64,000 bases of DNA from Tridacna crocea (GCA_943736015.1 OX031062.1:55416962-55480961), one strand, 5' to 3'. Counted from the first letter of the stretch, positions 19,699-31,230 are shown. Numbers and translations: made by a program. Notes: a model not told the origin generated them from the letters alone.

Positions 19699-22600
19699 CT
19701 GCAAAGAAAAAGTATCGCATCATTAACAACAAATTTCCTCTTTTGAGCTACATTTACATTTTCGTCTGCAAATGCTTTCAAGTTGGTCAAGTCTTAACCC
19801 TTTACCCCATAAGGCATTTCTATGGTATCTCTAATTGACCTTAAATAACAGCAAGGATGAAGCTGTTTCTTATGTGTATATGACACCTTTTGATAGTGTA
19901 GAAAACATTGTGACAAAAGGTGAAATTGCTCCTCACAAGCAATTTCACCTTTTGCCACAATGTTTTCCAAAGGTTCCCACAAGCAACGCATAGAAATGAG
20001 TATCTATGGAGTAAAGAGTTAAATTTTTTATTTGGTAATGAGTTAATAGGTTTTCCCTCCAGAAAACTCCAGAACCTAGATACTCACAGTTCATAGTAAA
20101 CATGAATAAGTTGACTTACACTTACAAGTTGATTTTTCAAGGCCATTAAATTTCTTTAAAATTTGCTTATTTTTAGAAGAAATCTCTGTTGGCCCAACAT
20201 AATAGCTGACAGATTTCTGTTTCATCACAATCACTCAACTTGAGCACAAAGAGCTCGAGCCAACTATTAAAGAGTGTTTGCTTTGAACACCAAAAAATAT
20301 AGGATCTGACATGAGTTGGTTTTTGAAATAAAAAGAATATTAAACAAGTCTACAAAAATATGTAATAAATCAGTCTTACTTTTACGCCAAACTCTGGGTA
20401 TGAATGAGGCAATCTGTATTTCATATATCCACAGGGTGCATTGCCATAAAAAGTTGCTTGTACATCCTCCCCACAGCGTGTACTAAGAGCACGCTCAGCA
20501 GCCTGAAATTAAAGCTACAGCTGTACTCTATTTCCAGGTCAAAGAATTTCAGACTTGCCCAAATTGAAAGGCATTGCAGACAACAAATGTGACTAGAATG
20601 ATGTAATTTGTCTTTTTGCCACTTCTCCCCTAACTCTTTACCACACAAACCCAACTTTAAACAACCCAAAGAGAGAAGCCTTCCGAAAACATTGCCGGAA
20701 AAGGAGAAAGTGCTGGTAACCAGCATTTTCTCCTTTTTTGACAATGTTTTCTTCCCTTCCTAAAACAAAATTCAATTCTTTAGTCGCATTCATTTTGTCG
20801 TCCGCAAATACTTCCAATTTGGACCACAATTTCTTTTCTCACAATGTTTCCTACCTTATGGAAGAAAACAATTCACAATTTGAGCCACACTGAAATTGTC
20901 GTCTGCAAATGCTTTCAATTTGGACAGGGCTGAAATTTTGTCATCTGGTAAAGGGTTAAAGAGGTCAACTATTAGATGGCATAAGCTGCCCTGAGCTGTA
21001 TTTTAACTCTTTACCATACAATCCCAACTTTTAATGACAAAAAAAAAAGCAAGCATTTGAAAACATTGTTGGAAAATGAGAAAATGCTGGTAACCAGCAT
21101 TTTCTCATCTTCCCACAATGTTTTCTACTTTTCTGAAATTATAATTTACCGGTAAATTTTTATTCACATTTTTTTTTTTTCATTCACAAATGCTTGCAAT
21201 TTGGATTAGTCCAAATTTTTTTTTGTTTGGTAACGAAATAAGCCCTCCCAAAAACAAAACACCAAATCAAAAAGAAAAAGGATGAGGGAAAAAGAGAAAA
21301 TGCTAGTAACCATCTACCTGACGCACAGATTCTCCTTCTAGCACTTGAACCTGAGGCAATGACCAGACTGGTGTGGAATCTCCTAACTTTTGTTTCACAA
21401 TCAACAAAAGTTTACGATCAAGCTTTCTTTTTATGGTTTTCATATTCTCTGTTTTGTCAGCCTCTGCAAACGCATAAAAAAACTGTCATGGATGGTCAGA
21501 TAGACAGATAAAAAGATGCTCACACATACATGAACGCACAGATGGATGGACCAGAGGTTAAACGGGTAGCTGCATAGCCAGATGGGTCTGCTGAACAGTC
21601 TTAATTTGTAAGGTGTTTCACACCGTTTTCATCATTACTTCAGTAATATCGCAGCAGCCATGGTTTTCTGGACTTTCTTTTACCAGTAATCCGAACAGTA
21701 TTCTAAGCTGCTTTCACACATAACCTTCGTTGAAACATGGCAGCTGTGAACGAGGAATCCTGTACCAATAACTATCATAAATCCTCCTAAAGAAATTAGC
21801 CAAGCCCGGACCCTCTGTTCTCAGGTCCTGTGCACTACGGACTGAGCTATCATGGCTCAGCCAAAGTGGAATGATAGATAGGATTACAAACAGAAAAGGA
21901 GTATACTGTGTTCTCCATTCTCCATTCACCTAGGCATAAATAAGCTCACAAAATTCACATTTTTAGTCAAGAAATCAAAATTTTTGTGTACTGATCAAAT
22001 ATACAATCTGAATCAAACTTGTAACTGAAAAAAGTCACTACAACTTGCATCAAAAGGTTCGATCCGAGGATTTTTTCAAACCTACCTTGCCAACCTGGGT
22101 AGTATGGCCACTTTCTCATTTTTCCATTCATTTGATTGAATGTCAAGGCCAGTTGCTAAAGACTGATGAATATTCTACACTCTAGTTCAGACGGACTAGC
22201 TTATCCTAGTAAAGGGTAAACACAACCCATTTAGGAGTATTTAATGTTGAAAAACATTGAAAATTTGCTTTTTATTGTATCTAATGAAATATTTTCTTTC
22301 AAACTGAAAATTACTCTCTTTTGTTGCATTTTTGCGTCTTATTCCATAGAAAAATACTATCAATGTCGGATAGGATGTTATGCATAATATCTGACAGAGT
22401 AGAATAGAACCAGGGTGGAACAAAACGTCACGAGTGCTTATTCCTTCCACTTTAGCACATGAATGGAGAAGCGAGAATGAACGGAGATATGAGAAATGGC
22501 CATATATGGAAACTTTAATGATAGAAAGGTTATCCATGGAAAAGTAAGAGAGGAGAGTGAAATGAAAGATAGAGTTTCCAATAGAAAAGACGAGATAGAA

Positions 22601-25600
22601 GAGTCGAATGAAAGAAAGGGTTTTCTATAGAAAAAGAGTGTGAGGAGAGTTTAATGGTAGAAAGAGTTCGGTATAGGAAAGGAGAGAGGGAAGTGGAATG
22701 ACAGAAAGGGTTAAAGAGAGACAGAGTAGGGAATGAAAGAAAGGGTTACTGATAGAAAGTGAGCAAATGGGCCTAAAATAGTGTCATCTGGTAAACAGTA
22801 AAGTAAGGTAAGAAGTCATACATACCTGTGACTCGTGATTCAAACTCAAAACTCTCTAACAACTTCTGCCACTGATCCTCCAAGTCGCGCTTAGAAAACA
22901 AAATTTGTTTGCCCGCTCTGAAAATTTCAATACAGGAAAGCTGAGGTACAATATTTTAACTCTTTACCACACAATCCCTACTTTTCACGACCCTGAGAAA
23001 GAGGCCTTTAGAAAACATTGTGGAAAAAGGAGAAAATGCTGGTAACCAGTATTTTCTCCTTTTCCAATAATGTTTTCTACCCTTAACAAAACAAATTCCA
23101 AATTCTCAGTCACTTTTTTTCTGTCCTCTGCAAATGCTTTCGATTTGGACAGGCCTAAATTTTTGTCGTTTGGCAATCAGTTAACTGACAAATTGTATGG
23201 TGTTTCACACCACTAAGGGATTTCAACATCATTTCAGCCATTCAACTTTAACAGCAAACCTACTATGGTTGTGAGGCAGAGCATTGGCCTCATAATCATA
23301 GTGCCCAGTCACCAGCATTTTCTCCTTTTCCCACAACTACAAGAGCCTTCTTTCCAAGGGTCGTAAAAACATGCGTTAGGTTGCTAAAGGGTCTTTGCCA
23401 AACAAAAAAAAAAGTTGACTAGTTGAATTTAAAATCATTTACCGACAACAAAATATGTGACTAAGAAAATTAAAATTTGTTGCGGGAAGGGCAGAAAACA
23501 TTGTGGGAAAATCAGAAAATGCTGGTTACCAATATATTCTTATTTTTAACAAATTTTCAAAAAGCTTCTGCTCTGTGTCAGTAAAGGTCAGGATTATTGG
23601 TAAAGGATTAATCTAACAATCCTATATTCTAATAACAAAGTTGAAAAAGAAAACAACTGAAAGTATTGTGGGAAAAGGAAAAATCCTTCTTACTTGTAAG
23701 AATTAACCCTTTACCAAACAAAATTCCTGGTTTTTACGACCCTGAGATAGAAGCTTTTTGAAAACACTAAGGGAAAAGAAGAAAATGCTGGTAACCAGCA
23801 TTTTCTCCTTTTTCCCTCAATGCTTTCTACCCTGGTGAAAACAAATTTCAATTTTTGAGTTGCGTTTATTATGTCGTCTACAAGTGTTTTAAATTTGGAC
23901 CAGTCTTTGTCATTTGGTAAGGAGTTAATTTCAATTTCCCAGTGTTTAAGCCTTCTACTTTTGGGTTGCTAAAACTTGGGATTGTCTGCCTAAGGGTTTA
24001 ACCTTTACCAAATGACAAAAGTTCAGAGCGGTTCAGATTGAAACTCACAAACGACAAAATAAACATAACTAAAGAAGTAAACCCTTTATCTCACAATCTC
24101 AATTTTTAATGACCTTTAGAAAGTAGCCTTTAGAAAACATTGTGGTAACCAGCATTTTCTCCTTTTCTAATTATGTTTTCTCCCCTTTCAACAACAAATT
24201 ACAATTTTCCAGCCACATTTATTTTGTCGTCTGCAAATGCTTTCAATCTGGACTGGGTCTAAGATTTTGTTGTTTGGTATAGAATAAAGTCCTGATACTT
24301 ACTCATTTTTCAGATTCAACTCGTGATCTGAAAGTAAACTTTTGTTTACTTCTAGTTTGTCAATGTAGTCTTTATACTGTTTCTCAAGATCTGTCATTAC
24401 TTGGGAGATAACTGGATATCTCTGAAGATAAACAGCACTATGGAGTTGCCATTTTCTTTGATTTTCAACATTTGTGCTTAGGAAACGCAAGAGGTTTTTC
24501 TGTAATTTCCCTGAAATGAACAGATATAAAATAGTTATCAAATGCCAGAATTTGGTCCAGTCCACATTGAAAGGATATGCAAGTAACAAATTAAACATTA
24601 CTTGTACAATTGTTTCTGTCTTGGATTGGGCAGAGAACATTGTGGTAAAAGGAGAAAATGCTAGTAATAAGCATTTCTTCTCTACCCACTATGTTTGCAA
24701 CAGCATTTTTTTTTTCACAATAATATTTTAGACTAGTCCAAAATAAAGGAACCCTGTGCGTAAATTTGAGTTCAGTACATGAAAAATTGTAGGAATATTA
24801 CTCCAGACAAATTTGTCCGGTTACAAAAAAACAATGTATCTTTTCTACGCTAACAGGTATTCTCCCTATTCTTTTGGGCAGATGATAGCTAAATTATTTG
24901 TCTATCAGAAAAACATGACTGTTAGTCCATGACTAATGCAATCTGTCTGCTTCAGTCCTTCAAAGTTGTAAACTCGCTCAAAAATCTTCGCCATTGATAA
25001 GAGTTCGTACATTCGATACTACCAGTCGGGCATATAAACCAATGAAATTTCTCATTCCAAACAGTGTCACGTGATGAAAAGTATAAGCAGCTGTATGAAA
25101 TTTCATTGTTTGAATGCATGACTGTCAGTACATATCAACCAATGAAATTTCTCATTCCAAAGTCACATGATACATGATGTCAACAGCTATTTGAAATTTG
25201 CATCTTGATAAAAAATCCATGAATTCTGAGGCAATTCGACTTTGTTGAACACAAAGACCACAGGTCAGTGACATTTTGAAACATGTTTAATGGGCGTTTG
25301 CTGCTAATACTGTGTTCCATTGGATCTAAAGTGTTTTATATCTCGAAAGTCGGACCTACGAACCCTTGTCAATGGCCCAGATTTTTGAGGGATTTACATG
25401 TTCGAGTGAATGTAACAGCCAGACTGCATTAGCAACTTACAATTATTTGTGTTTAACTGGTAGAAAAATGTTTTGGCTCTCACTTGTCGAAAGAATAAGG
25501 AGAATAACTGTTAGTAAAGAAACAATACATTGCATTTTTTGTAATCGGTGGCAAATAACTGGCTGAATAGAGTTAAATCCCTTGATTATACAATGTACTA

Positions 25601-28397
25601 AATAGTCCACGGGTGCCAGGAGTCAAACTACGGACCCCTATGGTGTGGGGTAATAAAAAATATTAATAACACTAAACCCTATGTTGTAGGTATTAATAAG
25701 AATCGTCTCATTGAGACGATTCTAATGAGTACCCACAACATAGGGTTTGGAAAAGAAATAATTGATTTAGATTACCATCACTCTCGCTTATCAGTCGACG
25801 ATACCGCCTTAAGTATCCGATGACAGCATCAATCCGAATATGTGCTAAGAAGAAGGTGGACTAAAAATGTTAGAGCGCTTACAATATAATGAAATAATAG
25901 AGCTCTTTCTTCTACATATTTAGAAATTTATTTGTTTAAAATGATTATATCAAACTGAAACTGATACCAGATCCTATGCAATTTCTTTCTTTGCAGCAAA
26001 ACATAGGTATCTTTGCGAGTGTTTGTCTCAAGGGCGCAGCCATTTTGGCGGATCCAGCAAAGTGTATTCCCCGGCCCTACCTGCCAAAATGGGTAAAAAT
26101 TCCGGGCCCTTACCCGACCTAACCAATCCCCAATAAATCTTTTATTTTTCGTTGTATTATGCTCAAAAAAGTATTAAAATGAAGCCTATTTTTCAGACTT
26201 TCATATGATATGGAATACAATATGGTCACTGCAAAACTTTTTGAAATATTGTCAGTCAAAAGTGGGTCAGTCAAAAGTGAGTAAGATTTTCGTATTTTCT
26301 ACCAGGTATTTGATGAGTTTCACAAATCCGACCCTTATTCTAAATCTCTTATTTTTCGATGTATTATGCTCAAAATAGTATTAAATCCTGGATATCAGGC
26401 TTTCATATGGCATGAAATGATATGGTGACTGAGACACCTTTTAAAAAAATGTCAATCAAAAGTATAGAAATGACCTGGGTCATTATTCTACGTAGAGAAA
26501 TAACCCTCTGGGCTCATTTCTCTACGTAGGGGAGGGTCATTTCTCTGCATTACACTGGTACCTATGCTAAAACTTTCATTTCGTGTTAAATACCGTTTAA
26601 ATTATATCGGAATGAAAGTGTATGCATTTATCTTTGCAGCGATATGAAAACTGCAAAATTCTGATTGTTTTTAAAGAGAAAAAATATATATCTTAAATGT
26701 CCGACCCAATATGTAAACAGGGCCGTAAGAACGAGGGGGGGGGGGGGCGCAGGGAGGCCGCCCCCCCCTCCCCCCCCTCCCAATAATTTGATCACCAATA
26801 ACATGACTGTGTCAGTATTTCGCTGAATATTGCTAGACAATCATCGTGCATAAAGAGGATGAAATAACAGAAAATTCCGAACGATTTAAAATAGTTCTAA
26901 ACAAACGGCGGCGACCCATTGAATTTTTTTCTTTTACTTTTGTTATCTGACGGACACCAAACAATTTCTGACGTCACATTTCATTCAGTGTGATTTTCTG
27001 CTTTATTTTTTCCTCCAAATCTCATAATTCACCACATTGTTGAACAAATTTCCTCCATTTAGGTCATTGGTATTAGTAGGTGGGTTTTTTCACACTGCAT
27101 AACCAAACGCAATATATGTAAAATCAGGACAAGCCGGTTCTAAAATGATGTCCCCCCCCCCATCCAAAATTGCTTCCTACGGGCCTGGTAAATGTAATGA
27201 AATTGGTCTTAGATTCGGCCCCTACGTTTGTCATCGAAACTGCACTTTTTTTTAATGAATATATGTACGTCTTAAGCTTTCTACCGCGGTAAAAATGAGT
27301 AAATATCCATAGTAAATGGTTGAATAAAAGGTCTTTGAAAACACAGGTGCCTGACATGTCTGGTATCATATACCATCCCTCTATAGATATATCTATATAG
27401 AGGGATGGTTTGATACCAGACATGTCAGGCACCTGGGTTTGAAATGATCTTTGAACCAAACTGATATTTCCATTTGCTCTCTACCATTATTACCTGAACT
27501 TAGATGTAAGGGCAGACAGCAGTATTTATTTTCATGTATTTTGTGACAATAGCTAAAAGTGTGACGCTATATATTCTGATGTATAAGATTAAGAGCACAG
27601 TTTTTTGCCTGATCTCAGTCCATGTTTTGCCTAATCAACATCAGGGATAATAGGAGAGACACTCATGTTTAAAAATGTTATTATACATTTAATTATTTTC
27701 GTATAGGTATAAACGCTTCTTTGATTTTTGATAAAATCAGTTTTATGACTTTATCAGGATTTCGCCAAAAACTCGACCTAACTTGTAATATATCTTCAAA
27801 ATACAGCGGAAGAAATGACTCGAAAGCAAAGCAAAGCAGGACAAAGGGTTGGTGTAATCAAGCACACGACTTCACAGTAGCACAATATATAGCAAATAGA
27901 CGATTTGCCAATTAAATTTGATATAAGCGATATTTCCATTTTATCGTAAGCGGCGCACCGGAAGTATCACGTGACACCGGACAATCAAGGCATTATTTCA
28001 ATAACAAATGCCGTATGTCCCGTTCACAAATCCTTTAAACTTGGACAAATTCATCACTGAAAAAAAAAGTGACATAGTAAGGGAGAGAAGTAGAGAAATT
28101 GTTTGATAGAGAAAGAGGGAGGGAGAGAGAGAGAGGCTTTGACAAATGCTTTGTTATATTAATCATGTAGTATTTGACTATGCACACTTGTACTTGTCCA
28201 ATAAAATATATGTTCTGACATAGTAAGAAATCTATATGATTACATTTCTAACACAATTTATTCATATTTCATGACATTGCTTTTGAAAAAAAATAATTTG
28301 GAATAGGCAAAGTGCGCATTTTATGAGATCGTATTGAAATAAAGAGCATGCAGAAAGTAAGAATGAACTTACCCTCTGTAACATGTATAAAATTCAT
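19546..28397 (-). CDS. MRPL46: Mitochondrial ribosomal protein L46 (mL46)
   Basis: Exons in transcription order: 28397-28373 (tentative), 24510-24303, 22917-22826, 21463-21318, 20502-20380, 19698-19546. Introns are GT..AG and phases agree; the total is 248 residues, close to vertebrate mL46 (about 280). mL46 is a Nudix-fold, non-catalytic subunit of the mitochondrial large ribosomal subunit. Landmarks in order: a basic N-terminal stretch likely serving as mitochondrial presequence, WQLHSAVYLQRYPV, LLSDHEL, DLEDQW, RVTEADKTEN, KRKLDRKLLLIVKQKLGD, VWSLPQV, GESVRQAAERAL, YGNAPCGYMKYRLPH, LFFFKASYE, WVTLEEAKD. It is convergent with CXXC1, with 3.7 kb between stop codons. Exon 1 is uncertain: 28397 has the best donor (GG|GTAAGT) and the right phase, but ATG 27939 lies just downstream of an ETS/E-box cluster and could also splice in phase. 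Confidence 0.92.
19728..20046 (+). mobile_element. TTAA-hairpin MITE remnant hosting a nested copy
   Basis: The right side of a subfamily A copy (TCGTCTGCAAATGCTTTCAA...) is interrupted at AAGTC|TTAA by the subfamily B copy 19794-20022 and resumes as ATTTTTTATTTGGTAATGAG. It lies in an MRPL46 intron. Confidence 0.75.
19794..20022 (+). mobile_element. TTAA-hairpin MITE, subfamily B (nested)
   Basis: Subfamily B has its own flanks (CCATAAGGCATTTCTATGG, CAGCAAGGATGAAGC) and a hairpin of GGTGAAATTGCTC paired with GAGCAATTTCACC. TTAA at both ends. Confidence 0.87.
20380..20502 (-). CDS. MRPL46: MRPL46 exon 5
   Basis: Acceptor TTTCAG and donor GTAAGA. The 41 codons AAERALSTRCGEDVQATFYG and NAPCGYMKYRLPHSYPEFGV match the conserved GNAPCG block of mL46. 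Confidence 0.94.
20540..20959 (+). mobile_element. Cluster of three TTAA-hairpin MITE pieces
   Basis: A reversed fragment (20540-20630), a mostly complete copy (20630-20831, CTAACTCTTTACC start) and a right-side fragment (20832-20959) closing with GGTAAAGGGTTAA. Probably repeated insertion next to earlier copies. Confidence 0.65.
21003..21241 (+). mobile_element. TTAA-hairpin MITE, subfamily A
   Basis: TTAACTCTTTACC start, good hairpin, right end decayed to GGTAACGAAATAA; poly-A and poly-T expansions inside. Confidence 0.75.
21250..21312 (-). mobile_element. MITE remnant abutting a splice donor
   Basis: Arm remnant GAGAAAATGCTAGTAACC ends about 5 bp from the MRPL46 exon 4 donor (GTAGAT), so most of the intron start is MITE-derived. 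Confidence 0.5.
21318..21463 (-). CDS. MRPL46: MRPL46 exon 4
   Basis: Acceptor TTTGCAG and donor GTAGAT. Encodes ADKTENMKTIKRKLDRKLLL, IVKQKLGD, VWSLPQVQVLEGESVRQ, the core of the Nudix-like domain. Confidence 0.94.
21604..21862 (-). mobile_element. tRNA-derived SINE
   Basis: Read on the minus strand, the head has an A-box-like ATAGCTCAGTCCGTAG and a decayed B box (GGGTCCGGGC), then the shared body (ATGATAGTTATTGGTAC, AAAGAAAGTCCAGAAAACC) and tail. Confidence 0.72.
22440..22770. repeat. GA-rich degenerate minisatellite
   Basis: Purine-rich units of variable length around GAATGAAAGAAAGGGTT..ATAGAAAAGAG, repeated about six times. It lies in an MRPL46 intron. Confidence 0.55.
22826..22917 (-). 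CDS. MRPL46: MRPL46 exon 3
   Basis: Acceptor ATTTTCAG and donor GTATGT. Encodes GKQILFSKRDLEDQWQKLLE and ESRVT; DLEDQW is conserved in mL46. One base carries over at each side. Confidence 0.92.
22956..23184 (+). mobile_element. TTAA-hairpin MITE, subfamily A
   Basis: Complete copy TTAACTCTTTACC to GGCAATCAGTTAA. Confidence 0.85.
23196..23315 (-). mobile_element. SINE fragment
   Basis: Only the 3' end of the SINE family remains (ATGGTGTTTCACACC, TTTCAACATCATTTCAG). Confidence 0.45.
23316..23611 (-). mobile_element. Two adjacent degenerate TTAA-hairpin MITEs
   Basis: A half copy (23316-23392, ACCAGCATTTTCTCCTTTTC) followed by a reversed full-length but eroded copy (23393-23611) ending GGTAAAGGATTAA. 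Confidence 0.65.
23703..23928 (+). mobile_element. TTAA-hairpin MITE, subfamily A
   Basis: Complete; the hairpin base reads ACACTAAGGG/CCCTCAATG, slightly unpaired. TTAA at both ends. Confidence 0.82.
23930..24287 (+). mobile_element. TTAA-hairpin MITE fragments
   Basis: End pieces at 23950-24080, then a copy at 24083-24287 with one hairpin arm deleted (AACATTGTGGTAACCAGCATT). It ends just before MRPL46 exon 2. Confidence 0.6.
24303..24510 (-). CDS. MRPL46: MRPL46 exon 2
   Basis: Acceptor CATTTCAG and donor GTAAGT. Encodes KLQKNLLRFLSTNVENQRKW, QLHSAVYLQRYPVISQVM, and SLLSDHELNLKNE. LQR.PV and SDHEL are mL46 signatures. The start is the probable mitochondrial presequence. It needs one base from exon 1. 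Confidence 0.92.
24527..24740 (-). mobile_element. TTAA-hairpin MITE, degenerate
   Basis: Reversed and eroded; GGAGAAAATGCTAGTAATAAGC core. Confidence 0.5.
25019..25200. repeat. Local duplication with CCAATGAAATTTC
   Basis: ACCAATGAAATTTCTCATTCC occurs at about 25038 and 25139, each followed by a GTCAC.TGATG stretch and AGCTGTATGAAATTT or AGCTATTTGAAATTT. It is a direct duplication of about 70 bp in the long MRPL46 intron 1. Confidence 0.6.
25668..25796. mobile_element. AGCTCCAGATA MITE, partial
   Basis: Palindrome AGAATCGTCTCATTGAGACGATTCT flanked by CCCTATGTTGT and ACAACATAGGG, then ACCATCACTCTCGCTTATC. The outer left end is missing. Confidence 0.6.
26715..26785. repeat. G-run / C-run inverted tract
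   Basis: A run of 13 G followed by GCGCAGGGAGGCCG and two runs of C. The strand could form a GC hairpin or G-quadruplex. Similar C-runs occur at 27.15 kb beside AATTGCTTCCTACGGGCC, so this is probably a repeat end. Confidence 0.6.
27343..27436. repeat. 94-bp near-perfect palindrome
   Basis: CAGGTGCCTGACATGTCTGG..ATACCATCCCTCTATAGATAT pairs with ATCTATATAGAGGGATGG..CCAGACATGTCAGGCACCTG. One small arm difference (ATATACC against GGTTTGA). Confidence 0.8.
27957..27974 (-). promoter_or_regulatory. ETS site plus E-box, candidate MRPL46 promoter
   Basis: Plus-strand ACCGGAAGT (27957-27965) and CACGTG (27969-27974), a pairing common in promoters of mitochondrial-protein genes. A minus-strand ATG (27939-27937) lies 18 bp away and could begin an alternative exon 1 (frame MEISLISNLIGK; in-phase donor GTGAAG near 27875). 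If the true first exon is at 28397 this would be intronic. Confidence 0.4.
28373..28397 (-). CDS. MRPL46: MRPL46 exon 1, candidate
   Basis: ATG at 28397, then MNFIHVTE, ending G|GTAAGT with the single leftover base exon 2 needs. Short presequences are poorly conserved, so neither homology nor length can confirm it. Confidence 0.3.
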
Positions 28398-28739
28398 AAT
28401 CCCGACCACTAATGATCACCAAACGGGTAAATAAATATGAAAAAAAAGATAAGAAGGGTCAATTTAATGTGACACGTGTGTGTTAATCTGTAAGAAGTAA
28501 GTACATTACAGCTGTTCTAAAGATCTTTTTTTTTTTTTTTGTATAAAACTTCATTAGACGCATATTTTAAATACATATACTCAAAATGAAGCTTGAATAA
28601 TTATTCTGTGAGGAAGGTATGGAAGGTTTGAAATTTGAAGCCACGTTTCTTTCGTTATGATCTATATATGAAGTTATTCGTCAATAGCAACATGCCTGAA
28701 AGTGCAGCAAAGACGTTAGATAATAGTGCTATAATATCA

Positions 28740-29110
28740 GTAAATGGACATTGCTGGAAAAGGAGAAATTGTTTGTTATGAGCAAGAAAAGTAAAAGGAG
28801 GCCTGTCTTAAATTGCGTTGTATGGGAATTTGAAAAAGGGTTAAATATTGAAAAAATCTGCAAACAACACATCAATATATGGAAATGTGTGAACAGGAAA
28901 ATTCGTTTGTTATTGGCAGTTTCTCCTTTTCCTTAAGTGTTTTCAAAAGTCAGTAGCTGAAGACTGGAGAAGTTCCCCTTATCAAACAACTAATTTCAGA
29001 CTCTTACATATTGAAATAATCTGCATAGAACACATCAAGATAGGTTATAAAACATTGTGTGAAAAGGAAAAATTGGCTTCTACTTTTCCCAGAATGCTTC
29101 TAAAGATTTT
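28740..29110. mobile_element. Two heavily decayed TTAA-hairpin MITEs
   Basis: 28740-28960 has long GGAGAAATTG...TTTCTCCTTTTCC arms far apart; 29040-29110 keeps AAACATTGTGTGAAAAGG. Family membership only. Confidence 0.4.
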
Positions 29111-29723
29111 TGAAACAAAAAGCTTTCTCTATATCATATACTACTAAATTAGCTCTTTTTTTTTTCTTAATAAACCATATATACTAAATTAGCTCTGGCT
29201 TTTTAGGCCAGAGAATCCCTCTCAAGGGATTCCCTTGCCTATAGGGATCGTAAGCTGCCTATTCAGACAAAAATGTTGGACGGTGTGTCCATTCTATATC
29301 GCTGAGTCTGCCAAAACAACTAGTTTCCCAAGTATATACAGAGATTGCTTATCACACGGTGAGAATGCTTTCCTTTCCTCAAAGCTTTCATCTGCAAAAT
29401 GCCATGGAATTGCAAGGGTATTACAATCCTTTAATAACTGACGAGTGAGTGTTTTTTATCCCTTTTTTGTCATTAACACTGACCTAATAAAAGCGTAAAC
29501 TAATGAACTTGGCTTTATCCAGCAGTTGTGTATTCTTACCCGCTATATACGGTTAATATCTATAACGCTCTCTCTTGCACTCCGGATCATTCACATTCAG
29601 GTATGGTGAGCGTAACGAACGACGACTCTGCTCGGAGTTTGTCTGTAACGGTGTGTTGACATTTGAACATGTGTGTCACAAAACACGTCTCCGCTAAAAT
29701 GCGATAGTAAATAAAGCAAACTA

Positions 29724-29954
29724 GGCATAATACCGTAAAACGCCCCTCTGCTATACAGTCAATGCTTACATGTGGTATTGTTTTTTTGACTAAAAAGAAG
29801 AAATATAATGAAATTTTCAGCTTCATTCCGTTGAAAAATATTGTATTTGATGTTTACGAAATGAATCCATAAACCAGTTGCAATTTTTTGACACATAAAT
29901 TTGATTTTCATGGGTTTTCGCGATTTATAGAGGGGCGTTTTACGGTATTATGCC
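29724..29954. mobile_element. 231-bp MITE with perfect 26-bp TIR
   Basis: GGCATAATACCGTAAAACGC... at 29724-29749 is exactly complementary to 29929-29954. The ends resemble TA-target (Tc1/mariner-type) MITEs with TACCGTAAAACGCC. No coding frame. Confidence 0.8.
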
Positions 29955-30044
29955 GCAAAGGACATATAGAATATTGGCCCGTGTTATGTTTATCACTTTT
30001 TCTTATGTATATCGACTAAATCTATAGGGTACTTCAGCGGAATG

Positions 30045-30185
30045 CTGGAGAAATCGGCCCCTGGAGAAATCGTCCCCAAACTGTTTGGCCCGTGTTATGT
30101 TTATCACTCTGGAGAAATCGTCCCCTGGAAACGATTTCTTTGGTGAAATCGTCCCCAAATAAAATTTTAGAAAAATCGACCCCAC
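30045..30185. repeat. GGAGAAATCGTCCCC short-motif array
   Basis: About six copies of a 15-17 nt unit (CTGGAGAAATCGTCCCC and variants), one inverted (GGAAACGATTTC). A 22-bp direct repeat (GGCCCGTGTTATGTTTATCA) lies before it (29976) and inside it (30087). The unit resembles the GAGAACTCGTACCC arrays at 53.1 and 55.0 kb. Confidence 0.75.
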
Positions 30186-31059
30186 CATCAAATTTCATCC
30201 ATATCGTTAATCAAGTTGTCTATAAAAACATTTTTGAAATTTCGTTGTCTTTAGTATGTACATTATGTGTATTAGTTACCTTTATCCAAGAGTTATTTGG
30301 TAGTTTTGTCATTGTTTATACTGCCTATTTCACACTGATAGGATGTATTTCACACCTTTTACACCTGTCACAAATAGATTACACCTGTGTGATTCTTTAA
30401 AATGTCTTTGATTGACTTTGATTTGAAACCAAATGAATGCTTATAATTTTTTTCTGTAGTCCTTCGCTTGTCATTTAATGTAGTTTTTTTTCATCTCTCT
30501 CTCTCTCTCTCTACTAGTGTCATATGACATACCTGTGACCAATACCATTTAGCAGGGGCATCAGTATCTCTGACACACATATTTCTAGTGTTCACTAGGG
30601 CTTGTGTGCATCCGAATATTTCCGGTCCATAACTTCTACAAATGTGGATGGATTTCAAAAGTAATGTGGCACAATTGACCTCTATCACGAATAGATGTGC
30701 TATTTGAAACATCTGTTCAAGTAGGTTCAAGATTAAGGCCACATTGAAGGCCAATTTTTCGTCCGAACCATAACTCCTACATTTTTGGATAGATTCCGAT
30801 ATAAATTAGCATAATGCATTGTTCTCCATCATGAGCAGAAGTTCCCTTTGAAACATTTATTCAGGTCCAGGGTCTAGGTCAAGCTTGAGAGTCAAGTGTT
30901 CGCGGGCTTGACACAAGTCCTTGGACAACGATTATGAATTAGGATTAACGTCTTTTTATATTATGTAGATATAAGTATTGAAGCTCAAGTCACTGTGACT
31001 TGTCCGTAAATAGGCAAGTAAAATAGGAAAACCGAGCCTAATCGTTTTCCTAAAACAAT

Positions 31060-31230
31060 CCAGTATTTTATTGAGGAAATATTTTGGCTAAAAGAGAATT
31101 TGCTTGTAACAAGCAATTCCTCCCAATTTCCCCAAAATCTTACTTTTCAATATACACAAAGAACTACTTTGGATTTTCATCTACAACTTCCTTCAAATAT
31201 GACCAGTTCAAAATTTCGTCGACTTGTGGA
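31060..31230 (+). mobile_element. TTAA-hairpin MITE, degenerate
   Basis: Core GAGAATTTGCTTGTAACAAGC with weak arms; tip of the CTTGTAACAAG type. Confidence 0.4.

Noticed and set aside
24881-24999. MAKIFERVYNFEG frame on the minus strand as MRPL46 exon 1
   Set aside because: The only in-phase donor is weak (GTCATG) and the peptide is unlike a mitochondrial presequence; two other candidates fit better.
26628-26840. Glycine/proline-rich frame
   Set aside because: Produced by G-run and C-run tracts; no start context or homologue.
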